This document shows positions 55,476-64,000 of a stretch of DNA of 64,000 bases, in pieces (position 1 is the stretch's first letter; the number at the start of each line of letters is the position of its first letter). The stretch is from contig JAIYAU010000018.1 of NCBI GenBank assembly GCA_027488865.1, forward strand, positions 66,635 through 130,634, given 5' to 3'. Both the position numbers and the translations under genes were made by a program. This DNA comes from Cytophagaceae bacterium (GTDB taxonomy: Bacteria; Bacteroidota; Bacteroidia; Cytophagales; UBA9547). Under the pieces are notes generated by a model. The model was not told where the DNA came from. It saw nothing but the letters and a program-made list of their open reading frames with translations, and searched no databases.

Positions 55476-55565
55476 AATTAAAATAGATGGCTAAATTTGA
55501 AACAGAGCGTAGATTGCCGTAAGTTTGCAAACCAAATACAAAAATAATAAAATAAACACGAATAC

Positions 55566-56801
55566 ATGCACCCACAAATAATTCTTACAATTATACTATC
55601 AATTGTTCTGTTTGATTTCGCAGTAAGCACAATTCTAGAAATACTTAACACAAATCATCAAAACAAGCCACTTCCAGAATCTCTCCAAGATATTTACGAT
55701 AAAACGGCTTACCAAAAATCGATTGATTACCAAAAAGCACACACCAATTTCGGATTTATTCAATCTGGATTATCTACAATAATCACGCTAGCGGCTTTGT
55801 ATACAGGATTATTTGGGGTATATAATGATTATCTTAGAAGTTTTACCACACAACCTATTGTTTTGTCATTGTTGTTCTTTGGTGGTATATTTTTGTTCTC
55901 TGAGCTAATTGGGTTGCCATTTCAATACTATAATACCTTCGTAATTGAGGAAAAATTTGGTTTTAACAAAAGTACTATACAATTATTTATTGCCGACAAA
56001 CTAAAAGGCTATTTGCTCACTTTAGTCATTGGAGGTGTATTGGGCACCATTTTTTTATATCTTGTCAACTGGCTTGGAGTTAACTTTTGGTGGGTATTTT
56101 GGGCCATTGCAACTTCATTTATTTTTATAATCAATGTATTTTACACATCCCTTATTTTACCCTTATTTAACAAATTAACCCCTTTGGAAGATGGTGAACT
56201 AAAACAAAAAATACAAGAATATTGCCAAAAAGTCTCTTTTCCATTAACTAATGTTTTTGTAATTGATGGTTCTAAACGTTCCTCAAAAGCAAATGCATTT
56301 TTTTCAGGAATTGGTAAAAAGAAGAAAATTGTTTTATATGATACTTTGATTAATGAAAATACTACTGATGAATTGGTTGCAGTACTAGCTCACGAAGTTG
56401 GTCATTTTAAAAAGAAACATATTGTGGTTGGTTTTGCCATTTCCATTGTACAAACCGGTGCAATTCTGTTTATTTTATCACAATTTATATTTAATAATGG
56501 CTTGTCGTTGGCTTTAGGCGCTAGTTCTACTTACATACATATTAATTTGATAGCCTTTGGGTTACTATTTTCCCCAATATCACAATTGCTAGGTATTTGC
56601 TTTAACTTGATTTCTAGAAAAAATGAATACGAGGCAGATGATTATGCCAAAAATACATTCGGAGGCCAATACTTAATAACGGCATTAAAAAAGTTAAGCA
56701 GGAATAACCTCAGCAATTTGCTTCCTCATCCTGCTTATGTGTTTGTAAACTATTCTCACCCTCCACTTTGGCAGAGACTTAAGAATTTGGCAAAATCCTA
56801 A
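55566..56801 (+). CDS. M48 family peptidase, Ste24/CAAX protease-like
   Basis: A 411-residue integral membrane metallopeptidase, about seven helices, in the Ste24 group. The N-terminal part has LPESLQDIYDKTAYQKSIDYQKAHT, a family hallmark. Zinc motif is VLAHEVGHFKKKHI (HEXXH) and the third ligand is in NEYEADDYAKNTFG. In yeast Ste24 cleaves prenylated CAAX proteins; bacteria lack prenyl substrates, so it probably degrades faulty membrane proteins. It ends where the opposing small lipoprotein gene ends (overlapping by 3 nt). Confidence 0.93.
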   Translation: MHPQIILTIILSIVLFDFAVSTILEILNTNHQNKPLPESLQDIYDKTAYQKSIDYQKAHTNFGFIQSGLSTIITLAALYTGLFGVYNDYLRSFTTQPIVLSLLFFGGIFLFSELIGLPFQYYNTFVIEEKFGFNKSTIQLFIADKLKGYLLTLVIGGVLGTIFLYLVNWLGVNFWWVFWAIATSFIFIINVFYTSLILPLFNKLTPLEDGELKQKIQEYCQKVSFPLTNVFVIDGSKRSSKANAFFSGIGKKKKIVLYDTLINENTTDELVAVLAHEVGHFKKKHIVVGFAISIVQTGAILFILSQFIFNNGLSLALGASSTYIHINLIAFGLLFSPISQLLGICFNLISRKNEYEADDYAKNTFGGQYLITALKKLSRNNLSNLLPHPAYVFVNYSHPPLWQRLKNLAKS

Positions 56802-56947
56802 TGTTGAAAATGGAAAAAGTAGCCCGATGGAGTACGTCTAGACTTTTTATGGCTATGATGCTTACCTTGTGGTCCACTACTTGCGCAACTCATCCCTAAT
56901 ACAGAAAGTATAAGGGAAATACATATAATTTGAAATAATCTCATCAT
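56798..56947 (-). CDS. small lipoprotein, 49 residues, basic tail
   Basis: A short minus-strand gene that is easy to overlook. From the first of two ATGs at 56947 it reads MMRLFQIICISLILSVLGMSC: a signal peptide with lipobox LGMSC (Cys 21), followed by ASSGPQGKHHSHKKSRR and ending YFFHFQH. The mature peptide of about 29 residues is basic and His-rich, and may lie near the envelope as a metal- or LPS-contacting peptide. A minus-strand TACCTTTG box (56972-56979) lies 24 nt upstream, which supports expression. No homologue is recognised. Confidence 0.65.
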   Translation of the reverse strand: MMRLFQIICISLILSVLGMSCASSGPQGKHHSHKKSRRTPSGYFFHFQH

Positions 56948-57254
56948 TTTAGTGTATAGTTTATCTTTGTGCAAAGGTAGTAATAATAAAGTAAAAATTA
57001 ATTAATTAGTGTAAATTATTGAAATAATACAATTTTTGGGATTTGCTAACTAATATTAAACTGTTGAAATGAAAAAATGTATTTAACAAAACAGTAAATG
57101 AAAGTTATTATTACTTACCTATATTACACCTAATTAACAATTTTACCAAGACAATATTGTTCAAATCAACTCATTTTAATTTACCATAAACTTAAAATGT
57201 ACTTTAGACCATTCTTTAAAAATAACTAATCAATATTTAAATATTACAACTTTA
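56948..57254. other. 307-bp intergenic region between the small lipoprotein and asparaginase genes
   Basis: Contains the minus-strand -7 box at 56972-56979 for the small lipoprotein and a plus-strand TATCTTTG at 56962-56969 facing it. No gene was seen in the rest. Confidence 0.4.
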
Positions 57255-58307
57255 ATGAACGCAAATGGCCAACCTTCTGGAGTTACCCACAAAGGCAAAG
57301 TGCTTATAATTTATACTGGTGGAACATTTGGTATGGTATATGACACATCAGACAATTTATTAAAACCCTATGATTTTCAAAATATTGTTGACTATTTTCC
57401 AGAAATCAAGAAACTAAATCTTGAAATAAGATTTGTATCTTTAAGTAAAATCATTGATTCGTCAAATATTGAATTAGAAAATTGGCAAGAACTTGGAGAA
57501 ATTATAGAAAAAAATTATCACGACTATGATGGATTTATAATTATTCATGGTACCGATACCATGGCTTATAGTGCTTCTGCTCTTAGTTTTATGTTGACTA
57601 ATTTAGCCAAACCGGTGATTTTTACCGGCGCCCAATTACCAGTAAGTGAGCTCAGAAGTGACGCAAGAGATAATTTTATAACAGCACTAGAAATAGCTTC
57701 TTCTAAAACTGAGGGTACAGCTACCGTGCAAGAAGTGTGTATTTATTTCAACAATTTTTTATTGCGAGGCAACCGAGCCAAAAAGGTAGAAAGTGCTCAT
57801 TTTGATGCATTTGAATCTCCAAATTATCCACCTTTAGCTCAATCAGGGATCAATATTGACTATTTTTATAACAATTTGGTTATAAGGCCGAAAGGTGAGT
57901 TTAAGGTATTATATGGTTTTGAAGCTAGGGTGGCAGTAGTTAAGTTGTATCCTGGCATCAATGAAATTTATGTCAAACACATCCTTCAACTTCCTCATTT
58001 AAAAGGTCTTATATTGGAAACATTTGGATCGGGTAATGCCCCAAGTTTTAGTTGGTTTACTTCAATCATAAAAAATGCAATCGATAATGGTGTAGTTGTT
58101 TACAACGTATCACAATGTTATAAAGGTCATGTAAACCAAAACAGGTATGAAACTGGTAGACATTTGCTGGAAGTTGGAGTAGTAAGTGGCGACAACATAA
58201 CCACTGAAGCTGCCATCACAAAAATGATGCACCTATTGGCGAATGAATCGGATTTAATGAAAATTAAAACATTATTAGCTCAAAATATAAAGGGGGAGCT
58301 AGGGTAG
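57255..58307 (+). CDS. ansA: L-asparaginase, type I (cytoplasmic)
   Basis: 350 residues. It hydrolyses asparagine to aspartate and ammonia. The first catalytic loop is LIIYTGGTFGMVYD (Thr of TGGT), the second is IIIHGTDTMAYSASAL, and FTGAQLPVSELRSDARDN is typical. No signal peptide, so it is the low-affinity cytoplasmic form. The last 9 nt overlap the end of the convergent NtrY-like kinase gene. Confidence 0.95.
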   Translation: MNANGQPSGVTHKGKVLIIYTGGTFGMVYDTSDNLLKPYDFQNIVDYFPEIKKLNLEIRFVSLSKIIDSSNIELENWQELGEIIEKNYHDYDGFIIIHGTDTMAYSASALSFMLTNLAKPVIFTGAQLPVSELRSDARDNFITALEIASSKTEGTATVQEVCIYFNNFLLRGNRAKKVESAHFDAFESPNYPPLAQSGINIDYFYNNLVIRPKGEFKVLYGFEARVAVVKLYPGINEIYVKHILQLPHLKGLILETFGSGNAPSFSWFTSIIKNAIDNGVVVYNVSQCYKGHVNQNRYETGRHLLEVGVVSGDNITTEAAITKMMHLLANESDLMKIKTLLAQNIKGELG

Positions 58308-61300
58308 GTTAAATTCAATAATAAATTTGGTCCCCTCCCCTTTAATAGTTTCAAACCAAATCTTGCCCCCTGCATGTTCAATGCCATTTTTAGCCACAGC
58401 CAACCCTATTCCTGAACCGTAATATTTGGTACTAAAATTCGGCAAAAAAACTTTGGATTGAATTTCTTCAGGAATACCTATACCATTATCGGCCACGATT
58501 AGTGAAAGAGTAGTGTCTGTTTTGTTAAGGTATATTTGTACTAATGGTATCCTAGAATCTGGTACAGATTGTAGCGCATTTAAAATCAGGTTATTAATTA
58601 TCCTACCCATCAATTGGGCATCTCCACGTATGACATACTTTTGAAATTCATCTGCTTCAAGTTTAATTTGCACATCCTTAGAATTATTGTACAATCCAAT
58701 TGTTCTTTTTGTTACTTCAAGCAGATCATATTTTTCAAGCTTTGGATCTGGCATTTTGGCAAAACTTGAAAATGATGTTGCTATATCACTTAAATTGTTA
58801 ATTTGCTCAAGCACTGATACAATGGTCTTATCAGTAAGTTTATCAACGTTTTCATTTTTGTTTTTAAGTTGCATTTGTAAATACTGCAAACTTAGTTTCA
58901 TTGGAGTAAGTGGATTCTTAATTTCATGAGCCACTTGTTTGGCCATTTCTTTCCAAGCACTTTCCTTTTCAGATTTTGCCAACTGCTGTTTACTTTCGTT
59001 TAGCTTAAGTAACATCTTGTTATACTCGTTCACCAACATACCTATCTCATCAAATGAATTCCATATAAGTGGCTCATTTTCATAATCTAATGAAATACCT
59101 TGGAGTCTTTGTCGAAGTAATAATAAAGGATAGGTCAAAAACCTCGTTGCATAAAACGATAATAACAGAAATAATATAAAAACTATGGTGAAAATATTAA
59201 TAATGGTAGTAAAAACACTGATCAGTTTTGTTTCTAGTTCAGATTCTGTTTCAAAAAATGGTACACTTAAAACACCAAGTAATTCTCCAGTACGTGGAGA
59301 CTTAACTGCCACATAAACAGCATAGTATTTAAGTTTACCTATCATTTCATCAATAATTATATTTTTCTTTTTAAGTTCAATAATGGCAGAATAGGCATTG
59401 GGATTTATGAATTGTGATAGAAGAGCTAAATCATAAATTTTTGATTGACTAGAGATTAATAACCTACCTCTTCGATCATATAAATTAATATCACTTTCTG
59501 AATATTTGGCCAACTCAAAAAATGCGTTGGAAAGTGCGTCTTTACTAATTCTTTTTGATTTATAGGCCTCAAAATAATCCGAAATTCCTTCTGAGGACTT
59601 TTCTGCCAATGTTGAGAATTGTACTTTTAAGTCATTGCGATAAATATTGGCCATAAGCCCTAGAGTTGCTATACTTACCACAAAAAGGGGGAAAAAGAAT
59701 GCCAAATTAAGATAAATCTGAATTTTTGTTACAAAATTGAGTTTGATGCTCACCATACGGACGTAAAGCGAATAAGCTAAAACGAGCATCATGATTGAAA
59801 AAATCAAGGTTAAAAACCAAAATGAAAAATTTGAAAATGCATCATAAAATTGATATTTAGGAGATGAAATAATGATAGTTCGTTTGTTAAATGCCTTAAT
59901 TACCAAATGCTTATAATTATTGTAATCAAAATCAAATTCATTGTCTTGTGATATGGACATTTTATTGACTGTCTTGATAAAATTTTGGACGTAGTTATAC
60001 GAACCATAGCTATAATTAAGGGTGTCGTTTTCAAAAATGGCGTAACTAAAGTCGTTTTTATCAACAGATTTGGTGAATTTTTTATCTACTAACAAGGAGG
60101 GATAGACACTATTAGGAATGATCCGTTTAAGCTGAAATTCTACAATTATATAGCCTACTATTATTCCTTGTTTGTCTATTTCTATAAAATTAATGTATTT
60201 TTTGGGCTTATTTTTAGACAACTCATTCACCAATAACAAATTACGATAATCTGTTTTGTACTTTCTGTTAGAATATTTTCGTTTTATATTATGATAAATC
60301 TCGCCGTTATTAATAACCTTTTCTTGTCCGTTTTCGTCAAATAGCTTAATATTAATATCGTATTTGTCAAAATATTTACTCAAATAATACTTTCTTACTT
60401 TCTGCTCTACAAGTTCCTTTGAAGATAAAATTCCATAAAATCTACTACGGATAAGTGCATCATTTTTAATTGATTCTGACGACTCTTTCATTAAAAATTC
60501 CCCATATAAATCATTGTCAGTAAGTAACTTGCTACTAAACAAGCCTTTACTCGTTAGATCTTTTATTAGATTAACTTGATAAATTGAATACGCTGCTGCT
60601 ATCGAACAAACTATGGCACTTACTAAAAAATAAACATAAGTTTTATACTCAAATTTAGCCAGTGTTGCGGTTAGTTTAAATTTAACCAAAATCAAAATCT
60701 GAACAGCACTGCAAACCCACAATGGCCAATAAAAATCATTAAAATAATACGAAAAAATGGAGTACACCCCAGAAGTTCCAAGGATGAGGATTACATTTAT
60801 TAAGTCTGATGTTTTTCTGTGGATTTTTATGTAATGTTTCAAACACATTTGGTTGACCCAAAAAAACACCATAGAAACAAGGGCAAAAATCAACAGGCAT
60901 AAAATTTTAAATAAATCAAATTTTAAGCTTTTGGTAATATCGAGTTCCCATTGTGAATTAATATAGAGTATTTTGATTACTTCAAATACTCCTAACAGGC
61001 ATAAATGACATATCACAATAATCAAAATTGAAATCATCCATTGATAACGGATTTTAAGTTTGTTGATTATCGATGATAAGTGAAGCCATTTGTGATTATA
61101 AAAAATAATTCCAAATATTGTAGTGAGCGATATAACATGAAGAACCATATCTCCTAGAGAAGGCACGAAAATAGAATAGGCGAAATATTTGGCATTGAAC
61201 AGTTTGAGTGATTTAATTATAGTTGGATAACGAATAAGCAACAATCCAATACGAAGCAAGATTACAGATCCTATCCAAAAAATAGAGGTGTAAATTCTAC

Positions 61301-62024
61301 CATATTTATTAAGCAACCTTTTGCCTTTTTGATATGTATATACACCTATTAACATTAGCCCTACCAGTGAAATCATCAATACCAACCAAGCAATATCGTC
61401 ACTAACTCCAAACGTTTCTGGTAGCACAATTGTAAAAAGATATTCTCCATCTTGAAGATAAATGTTATTTTCATTATATTCTGACAGATAGCTAGTTACT
61501 TGAATCTGATTATTATCAAAAATCCTAGGATTAAAGCCGGAAACCAAATATTCGTTTTGAATTGGATATTTTAAAAAAAGCGGCAATAACACAAACACTT
61601 CGAAGGTGGTTTTGTCGGTTGTAACAAGTTCCTTCTTTACTAAAAACTTACCTTGTTTAATAGAAAAATATTTATGTCGATAGTTACCTGAAAGTTCCTC
61701 ATATTCAGGTATAAACTTATTATTTGACCAAAGCAATAATTTTGAATCTGAAAATACATAAAACGGAAATTCTGATTCTATGGTGCTGCTGGTAAAATTA
61801 ACATAATCAGCTTGTTGTAAATTACGACTAATTAAATCTAAATCTTTATCAACCAGTTTTAATTGGTAAAACACCCTTTCTTTAATACCAAATGACACTT
61901 CTTTGTTATCTCCAAGGTAGTTGTACAAAGAAGCAAAAAAATGTATTGCATAGGCTATCAATAATACGCCAAGTGCATACCATAAATATAAGTTATTCTT
62001 GTAAAAATTATATAATCTTACCAA
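58299..62024 (-). CDS. large NtrY-like sensor histidine kinase
   Basis: A 1241-residue membrane kinase starting at TTG 62024, with no early in-frame ATG. The N-terminal part (1-480) has one helix, an extracytoplasmic stretch and then a block of about seven helices. A second large extracytoplasmic region (about 490-735) follows, then helices near 740 and 790, another sensor loop and a helix near 955. A HAMP-like linker leads to the DHp domain with His1033 in VAHEIKNPLTPMKLS and an HATPase domain (ADNGIGIPEEIQSKVFLPNF, GSGIGLAVAKNGIEHAGG). NtrY-like kinases usually pair with an NtrC-type regulator, but none is adjacent here. It probably senses an envelope or extracellular cue. Confidence 0.92.
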   Translation of the reverse strand: MVRLYNFYKNNLYLWYALGVLLIAYAIHFFASLYNYLGDNKEVSFGIKERVFYQLKLVDKDLDLISRNLQQADYVNFTSSTIESEFPFYVFSDSKLLLWSNNKFIPEYEELSGNYRHKYFSIKQGKFLVKKELVTTDKTTFEVFVLLPLFLKYPIQNEYLVSGFNPRIFDNNQIQVTSYLSEYNENNIYLQDGEYLFTIVLPETFGVSDDIAWLVLMISLVGLMLIGVYTYQKGKRLLNKYGRIYTSIFWIGSVILLRIGLLLIRYPTIIKSLKLFNAKYFAYSIFVPSLGDMVLHVISLTTIFGIIFYNHKWLHLSSIINKLKIRYQWMISILIIVICHLCLLGVFEVIKILYINSQWELDITKSLKFDLFKILCLLIFALVSMVFFWVNQMCLKHYIKIHRKTSDLINVILILGTSGVYSIFSYYFNDFYWPLWVCSAVQILILVKFKLTATLAKFEYKTYVYFLVSAIVCSIAAAYSIYQVNLIKDLTSKGLFSSKLLTDNDLYGEFLMKESSESIKNDALIRSRFYGILSSKELVEQKVRKYYLSKYFDKYDINIKLFDENGQEKVINNGEIYHNIKRKYSNRKYKTDYRNLLLVNELSKNKPKKYINFIEIDKQGIIVGYIIVEFQLKRIIPNSVYPSLLVDKKFTKSVDKNDFSYAIFENDTLNYSYGSYNYVQNFIKTVNKMSISQDNEFDFDYNNYKHLVIKAFNKRTIIISSPKYQFYDAFSNFSFWFLTLIFSIMMLVLAYSLYVRMVSIKLNFVTKIQIYLNLAFFFPLFVVSIATLGLMANIYRNDLKVQFSTLAEKSSEGISDYFEAYKSKRISKDALSNAFFELAKYSESDINLYDRRGRLLISSQSKIYDLALLSQFINPNAYSAIIELKKKNIIIDEMIGKLKYYAVYVAVKSPRTGELLGVLSVPFFETESELETKLISVFTTIINIFTIVFILFLLLSFYATRFLTYPLLLLRQRLQGISLDYENEPLIWNSFDEIGMLVNEYNKMLLKLNESKQQLAKSEKESAWKEMAKQVAHEIKNPLTPMKLSLQYLQMQLKNKNENVDKLTDKTIVSVLEQINNLSDIATSFSSFAKMPDPKLEKYDLLEVTKRTIGLYNNSKDVQIKLEADEFQKYVIRGDAQLMGRIINNLILNALQSVPDSRIPLVQIYLNKTDTTLSLIVADNGIGIPEEIQSKVFLPNFSTKYYGSGIGLAVAKNGIEHAGGKIWFETIKGEGTKFIIEFNLP

Positions 62025-62063
62025 TTTCTTCTAGAATCAGTTTAAATACCAAATTGAAATTTT

Positions 62064-63362
62064 TTAAAATGCTGCAAACCTAATACCTGTTTTTAATCTA
62101 ATATACAAATAAATGGTTAAGTTTTTAAAAATGGTACATGCTAATATCGCATAAGCTATGCCTAAAACTCCATAATAAGGTATTAATAAATAAATTAGAA
62201 TTCCTTGCACAATAAGGTTTAAAATCGAAATAACATTTGCTTGTTTTTCATGAGATATCATTAATAAAAAAATGGTAGATGGTCCAAAAAATAGATTCAA
62301 AAGTTCAGCAATACAAAGAATAATTAATGCCTCATAACCAAATACATATTCAAATCGGATAAATATCAAAACTTCTTTACCAAAAAAGATTAAACCCAAA
62401 CCTAATGGCGCAAACAACAAAAATACAATTCTTGTACTTAATGTTATTAATTTTTGAACTTCCAATAACTTATTTGCTTGATAAAGTGTCGCAAATTTGG
62501 TTCTTATGGCTATACCTGTAATATTTATTCCAAATGCTGCTAACAAACTTAATTTTCTGCAAACGACGTAAATTCCAGTATCTGATTCAGTTAAATATTG
62601 TTTGGCTATAAATATGTCTAAGTTATTGCCAATGTTCCCAACTAGGTCATATAGAAATAAAAACATTGCGGTGACCAACCACTTTTTGGTATTAGACTCA
62701 TCAAATTGGTTATTATTTACCATTTCTCGTTTAGAAAAAAAGAACCACTCCATCATAAAAAATGTGATTACTGTAGCCAATAAAAAAATGAATAGTGCAT
62801 TTTCAAAGTTTACTGTAACAGCATTTATCCAATATATAAACAAGACAATTACGATTACCAAGGGCCGAGTAACATTAAAAATAAACTGACTTTCACTTAC
62901 AAATTCCATCGCTTGAATTAAATGTTGCCTTAGAATAGCAAATCCAACAAAAACAAAGGACAAAATGTAAATTACAAAATGCCAAAAAGGTAATTTTTCA
63001 ATATTTCTATCATGGTTTTGATAAAAAACATAATAAACGACAGGAATAGCAGCAACAACAATGATTATTGACACGAAATAGGCAAGTTTTAACAAGGCAT
63101 TAAAGCTACCCCACTTTTTTAGAGGTATAAAAATCGAACATTCGCGTAAGACCAAGGTGTCAAATCCAAATGGTAAACAGGATCCTGCCACCAGTATAAC
63201 GCTTACGAAATAAGAGTAACTTCCAAATTCGCCAGGTGTGAGGGTTTTGGCAAACAAAAAGTTACTTAATATACCCAAAAATATGGCCAATCCTTGAAAT
63301 ATAAAAAGAGATATCGTTCTTTGAGCTAGTTGATTATGTATAAGGGATAAAAAATTTTTCAA
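62064..63362 (-). CDS. polysaccharide flippase, Wzx/MATE-like (oligosaccharide flippase family)
   Basis: A 432-residue integral membrane protein with 12-14 predicted helices. The first segment LAIFLGILSNFLFAKTLTPGEFGSYSYF is the family hallmark, and AKQYLTESDTGIYVVCRKLSLLAAFG is typical of Wzx proteins. It flips undecaprenyl-linked sugar units across the inner membrane for LPS or exopolysaccharide. Starts at TTG (63362), with no nearby ATG. It lies 18 nt past the phosphatase gene, so probably cotranscribed. Confidence 0.88.
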   Translation of the reverse strand: MKNFLSLIHNQLAQRTISLFIFQGLAIFLGILSNFLFAKTLTPGEFGSYSYFVSVILVAGSCLPFGFDTLVLRECSIFIPLKKWGSFNALLKLAYFVSIIIVVAAIPVVYYVFYQNHDRNIEKLPFWHFVIYILSFVFVGFAILRQHLIQAMEFVSESQFIFNVTRPLVIVIVLFIYWINAVTVNFENALFIFLLATVITFFMMEWFFFSKREMVNNNQFDESNTKKWLVTAMFLFLYDLVGNIGNNLDIFIAKQYLTESDTGIYVVCRKLSLLAAFGINITGIAIRTKFATLYQANKLLEVQKLITLSTRIVFLLFAPLGLGLIFFGKEVLIFIRFEYVFGYEALIILCIAELLNLFFGPSTIFLLMISHEKQANVISILNLIVQGILIYLLIPYYGVLGIAYAILACTIFKNLTIYLYIRLKTGIRFAAF

Positions 63363-63380
63363 AATCTGAATACTGATATT

Positions 63381-64000
63381 CTAATCACAATTTTCTTCAA
63401 CCACTAATGTACTAGTTTTTACTTCAAGGCACAATAGATTGCCCATAAACCACTTTTGTTTTGAAAAACACCCATTATCTAGACAAATTTTATTACGTTT
63501 TTGTCTGATATTCATTTCAATAGTTGGCAACGTTGTAGGCACATGACCATGATAAATGGTACCATTAAAATCTTGAGGAACAGTAAAATTTCTTATCCAA
63601 AGCATATTTTCGAAGTCCTTAAATGGCAAACTACCGTTAAAATTAAATCCAGCATGTACAAAATAGTAGTTGCCCATCACATAATAGTAAGGCAAGTTTA
63701 ACAATAATTCTCTGTATTTGAGGCTTATTTTCAAATCCTTATCAATTAACCCATTGGATAAAAATAAAGAAATTAGGCTATTGGATCTATCGTAACCTTC
63801 ATGCACGTTTATCAGCATTTTTTCATGATTACCTAGCAGCGGCCAAACTTGAAGTCCTAGTTGCATCAACTCCAATATAGTATCTAATACGCCACAACTA
63901 TCGGCACCTTTATTGATATAATCACCTAAAAGAATTAAACAATCTTCTTGTTGAAGATTAATTTTTGAAAGTAGCTTGCGAAAGGTATTGACACAACCAT
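63381..64000 (-). CDS. metallophosphoesterase, Ser/Thr phosphatase-like, partial
   Basis: Runs off the right edge; about 206 codons are visible. Reading from the edge, the frame gives HGCVNTFRKLL, then LILLGDYINKGADSCGVLD and VWPLLGNHEKMLI. These are the GDxHG, GDYxxxG and GNHE metal-site motifs of the PP1-like calcineurin family. A later His is in VHAGFNFNGSLPF, and another in YHGHVPTTLPTIE. It dephosphorylates phosphoproteins or small phosphates. The short frame inside it starting at 63875 has no true start codon. It lies just upstream of the flippase gene. Confidence 0.9.
   Translation of the reverse strand, partial: GCVNTFRKLLSKINLQQEDCLILLGDYINKGADSCGVLDTILELMQLGLQVWPLLGNHEKMLINVHEGYDRSNSLISLFLSNGLIDKDLKISLKYRELLLNLPYYYVMGNYYFVHAGFNFNGSLPFKDFENMLWIRNFTVPQDFNGTIYHGHVPTTLPTIEMNIRQKRNKICLDNGCFSKQKWFMGNLLCLEVKTSTLVVEENCD

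Noticed and set aside
1-64000. tRNA, rRNA, transposase or phage genes
   Set aside because: No GC-rich cloverleaf region, rRNA-like sequence, transposase motif or phage structural gene was seen by reading the intergenic regions and frames. A covariance-model search was not possible.

Overview
The window is AT-rich chromosomal DNA from a member of the Bacteroidota. The main evidence is a type IX secretion pair (PorV-like and PorU-like), many TAnnTTTG promoter boxes (the -7 element of the primary sigma factor in this phylum), OmpA/PD40/TPR envelope proteins of PorE type, a LuxE-like synthetase, and abundant small lipoproteins. No rRNA, tRNA, prophage, insertion sequence or CRISPR array was recognised. 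The gene content is mostly housekeeping and envelope biology, so the unusual items are protein architectures and regulatory DNA rather than a mobile island. I cannot name the genus.

Layout. 1-2.7 kb: a minus-strand metal-uptake operon (DtxR/MntR regulator, a substrate-binding protein fused to an ABC ATPase, and the start of an ABC permease). 2.8-6.8 kb: a glycosyltransferase, dapD, lpxK and a HAD phosphatase. 6.9-18.9 kb: a plus-strand envelope block of porV-like, porU-like, a queuosine-precursor transporter, miaB, a sigma-54 activator, an LptE-like lipoprotein, a TPR-like protein and secG, closed by a strong terminator. 18.9-25.8 kb: an MFS transporter, a GH63-type glucosidase, a sulfhydrylase with a striking operator-like inverted repeat, and a Tyr/Asn-rich lipoprotein. 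25.8-30.2 kb: an M48 peptidase coupled to a small beta-barrel protein, an esterase, and efp.

30.4-38.1 kb: ruvB, cdsA, psd, ugd, a UDP-xylose synthase, a tandem universal stress protein and a glycosyltransferase. This links phospholipid synthesis with nucleotide-sugar supply for surface glycans. 38.1-42.4 kb: a PorE-like OmpA protein with a second, degenerate OmpA domain, and a PAS-PAS-DHp-receiver protein lacking a kinase ATPase domain. 42.7-46.3 kb: thiG and thiH, a 22-23 bp degenerate tandem repeat, an FkbM methyltransferase and a gene remnant. 46.3-55.5 kb: hemE, a lipoprotein, a LuxE-like protein, a DUF4153 membrane protein, a second PorE-like protein, a STAS-like protein, D-lactate dehydrogenase and smpB. 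55.5-64 kb: a Ste24-type protease, an overlooked 49-residue lipoprotein, asparaginase, a 1241-residue NtrY-like kinase, a polysaccharide flippase and a metallophosphatase cut by the window edge.

The strongest leads for something new are the binding-protein/ATPase fusion, the kinase-less PAS-DHp-receiver protein, the paired operator around the sulfhydrylase promoter, and the 22-23 bp repeat array. None of these proves a new multi-gene system. No defence island or unknown biosynthetic cluster was seen.
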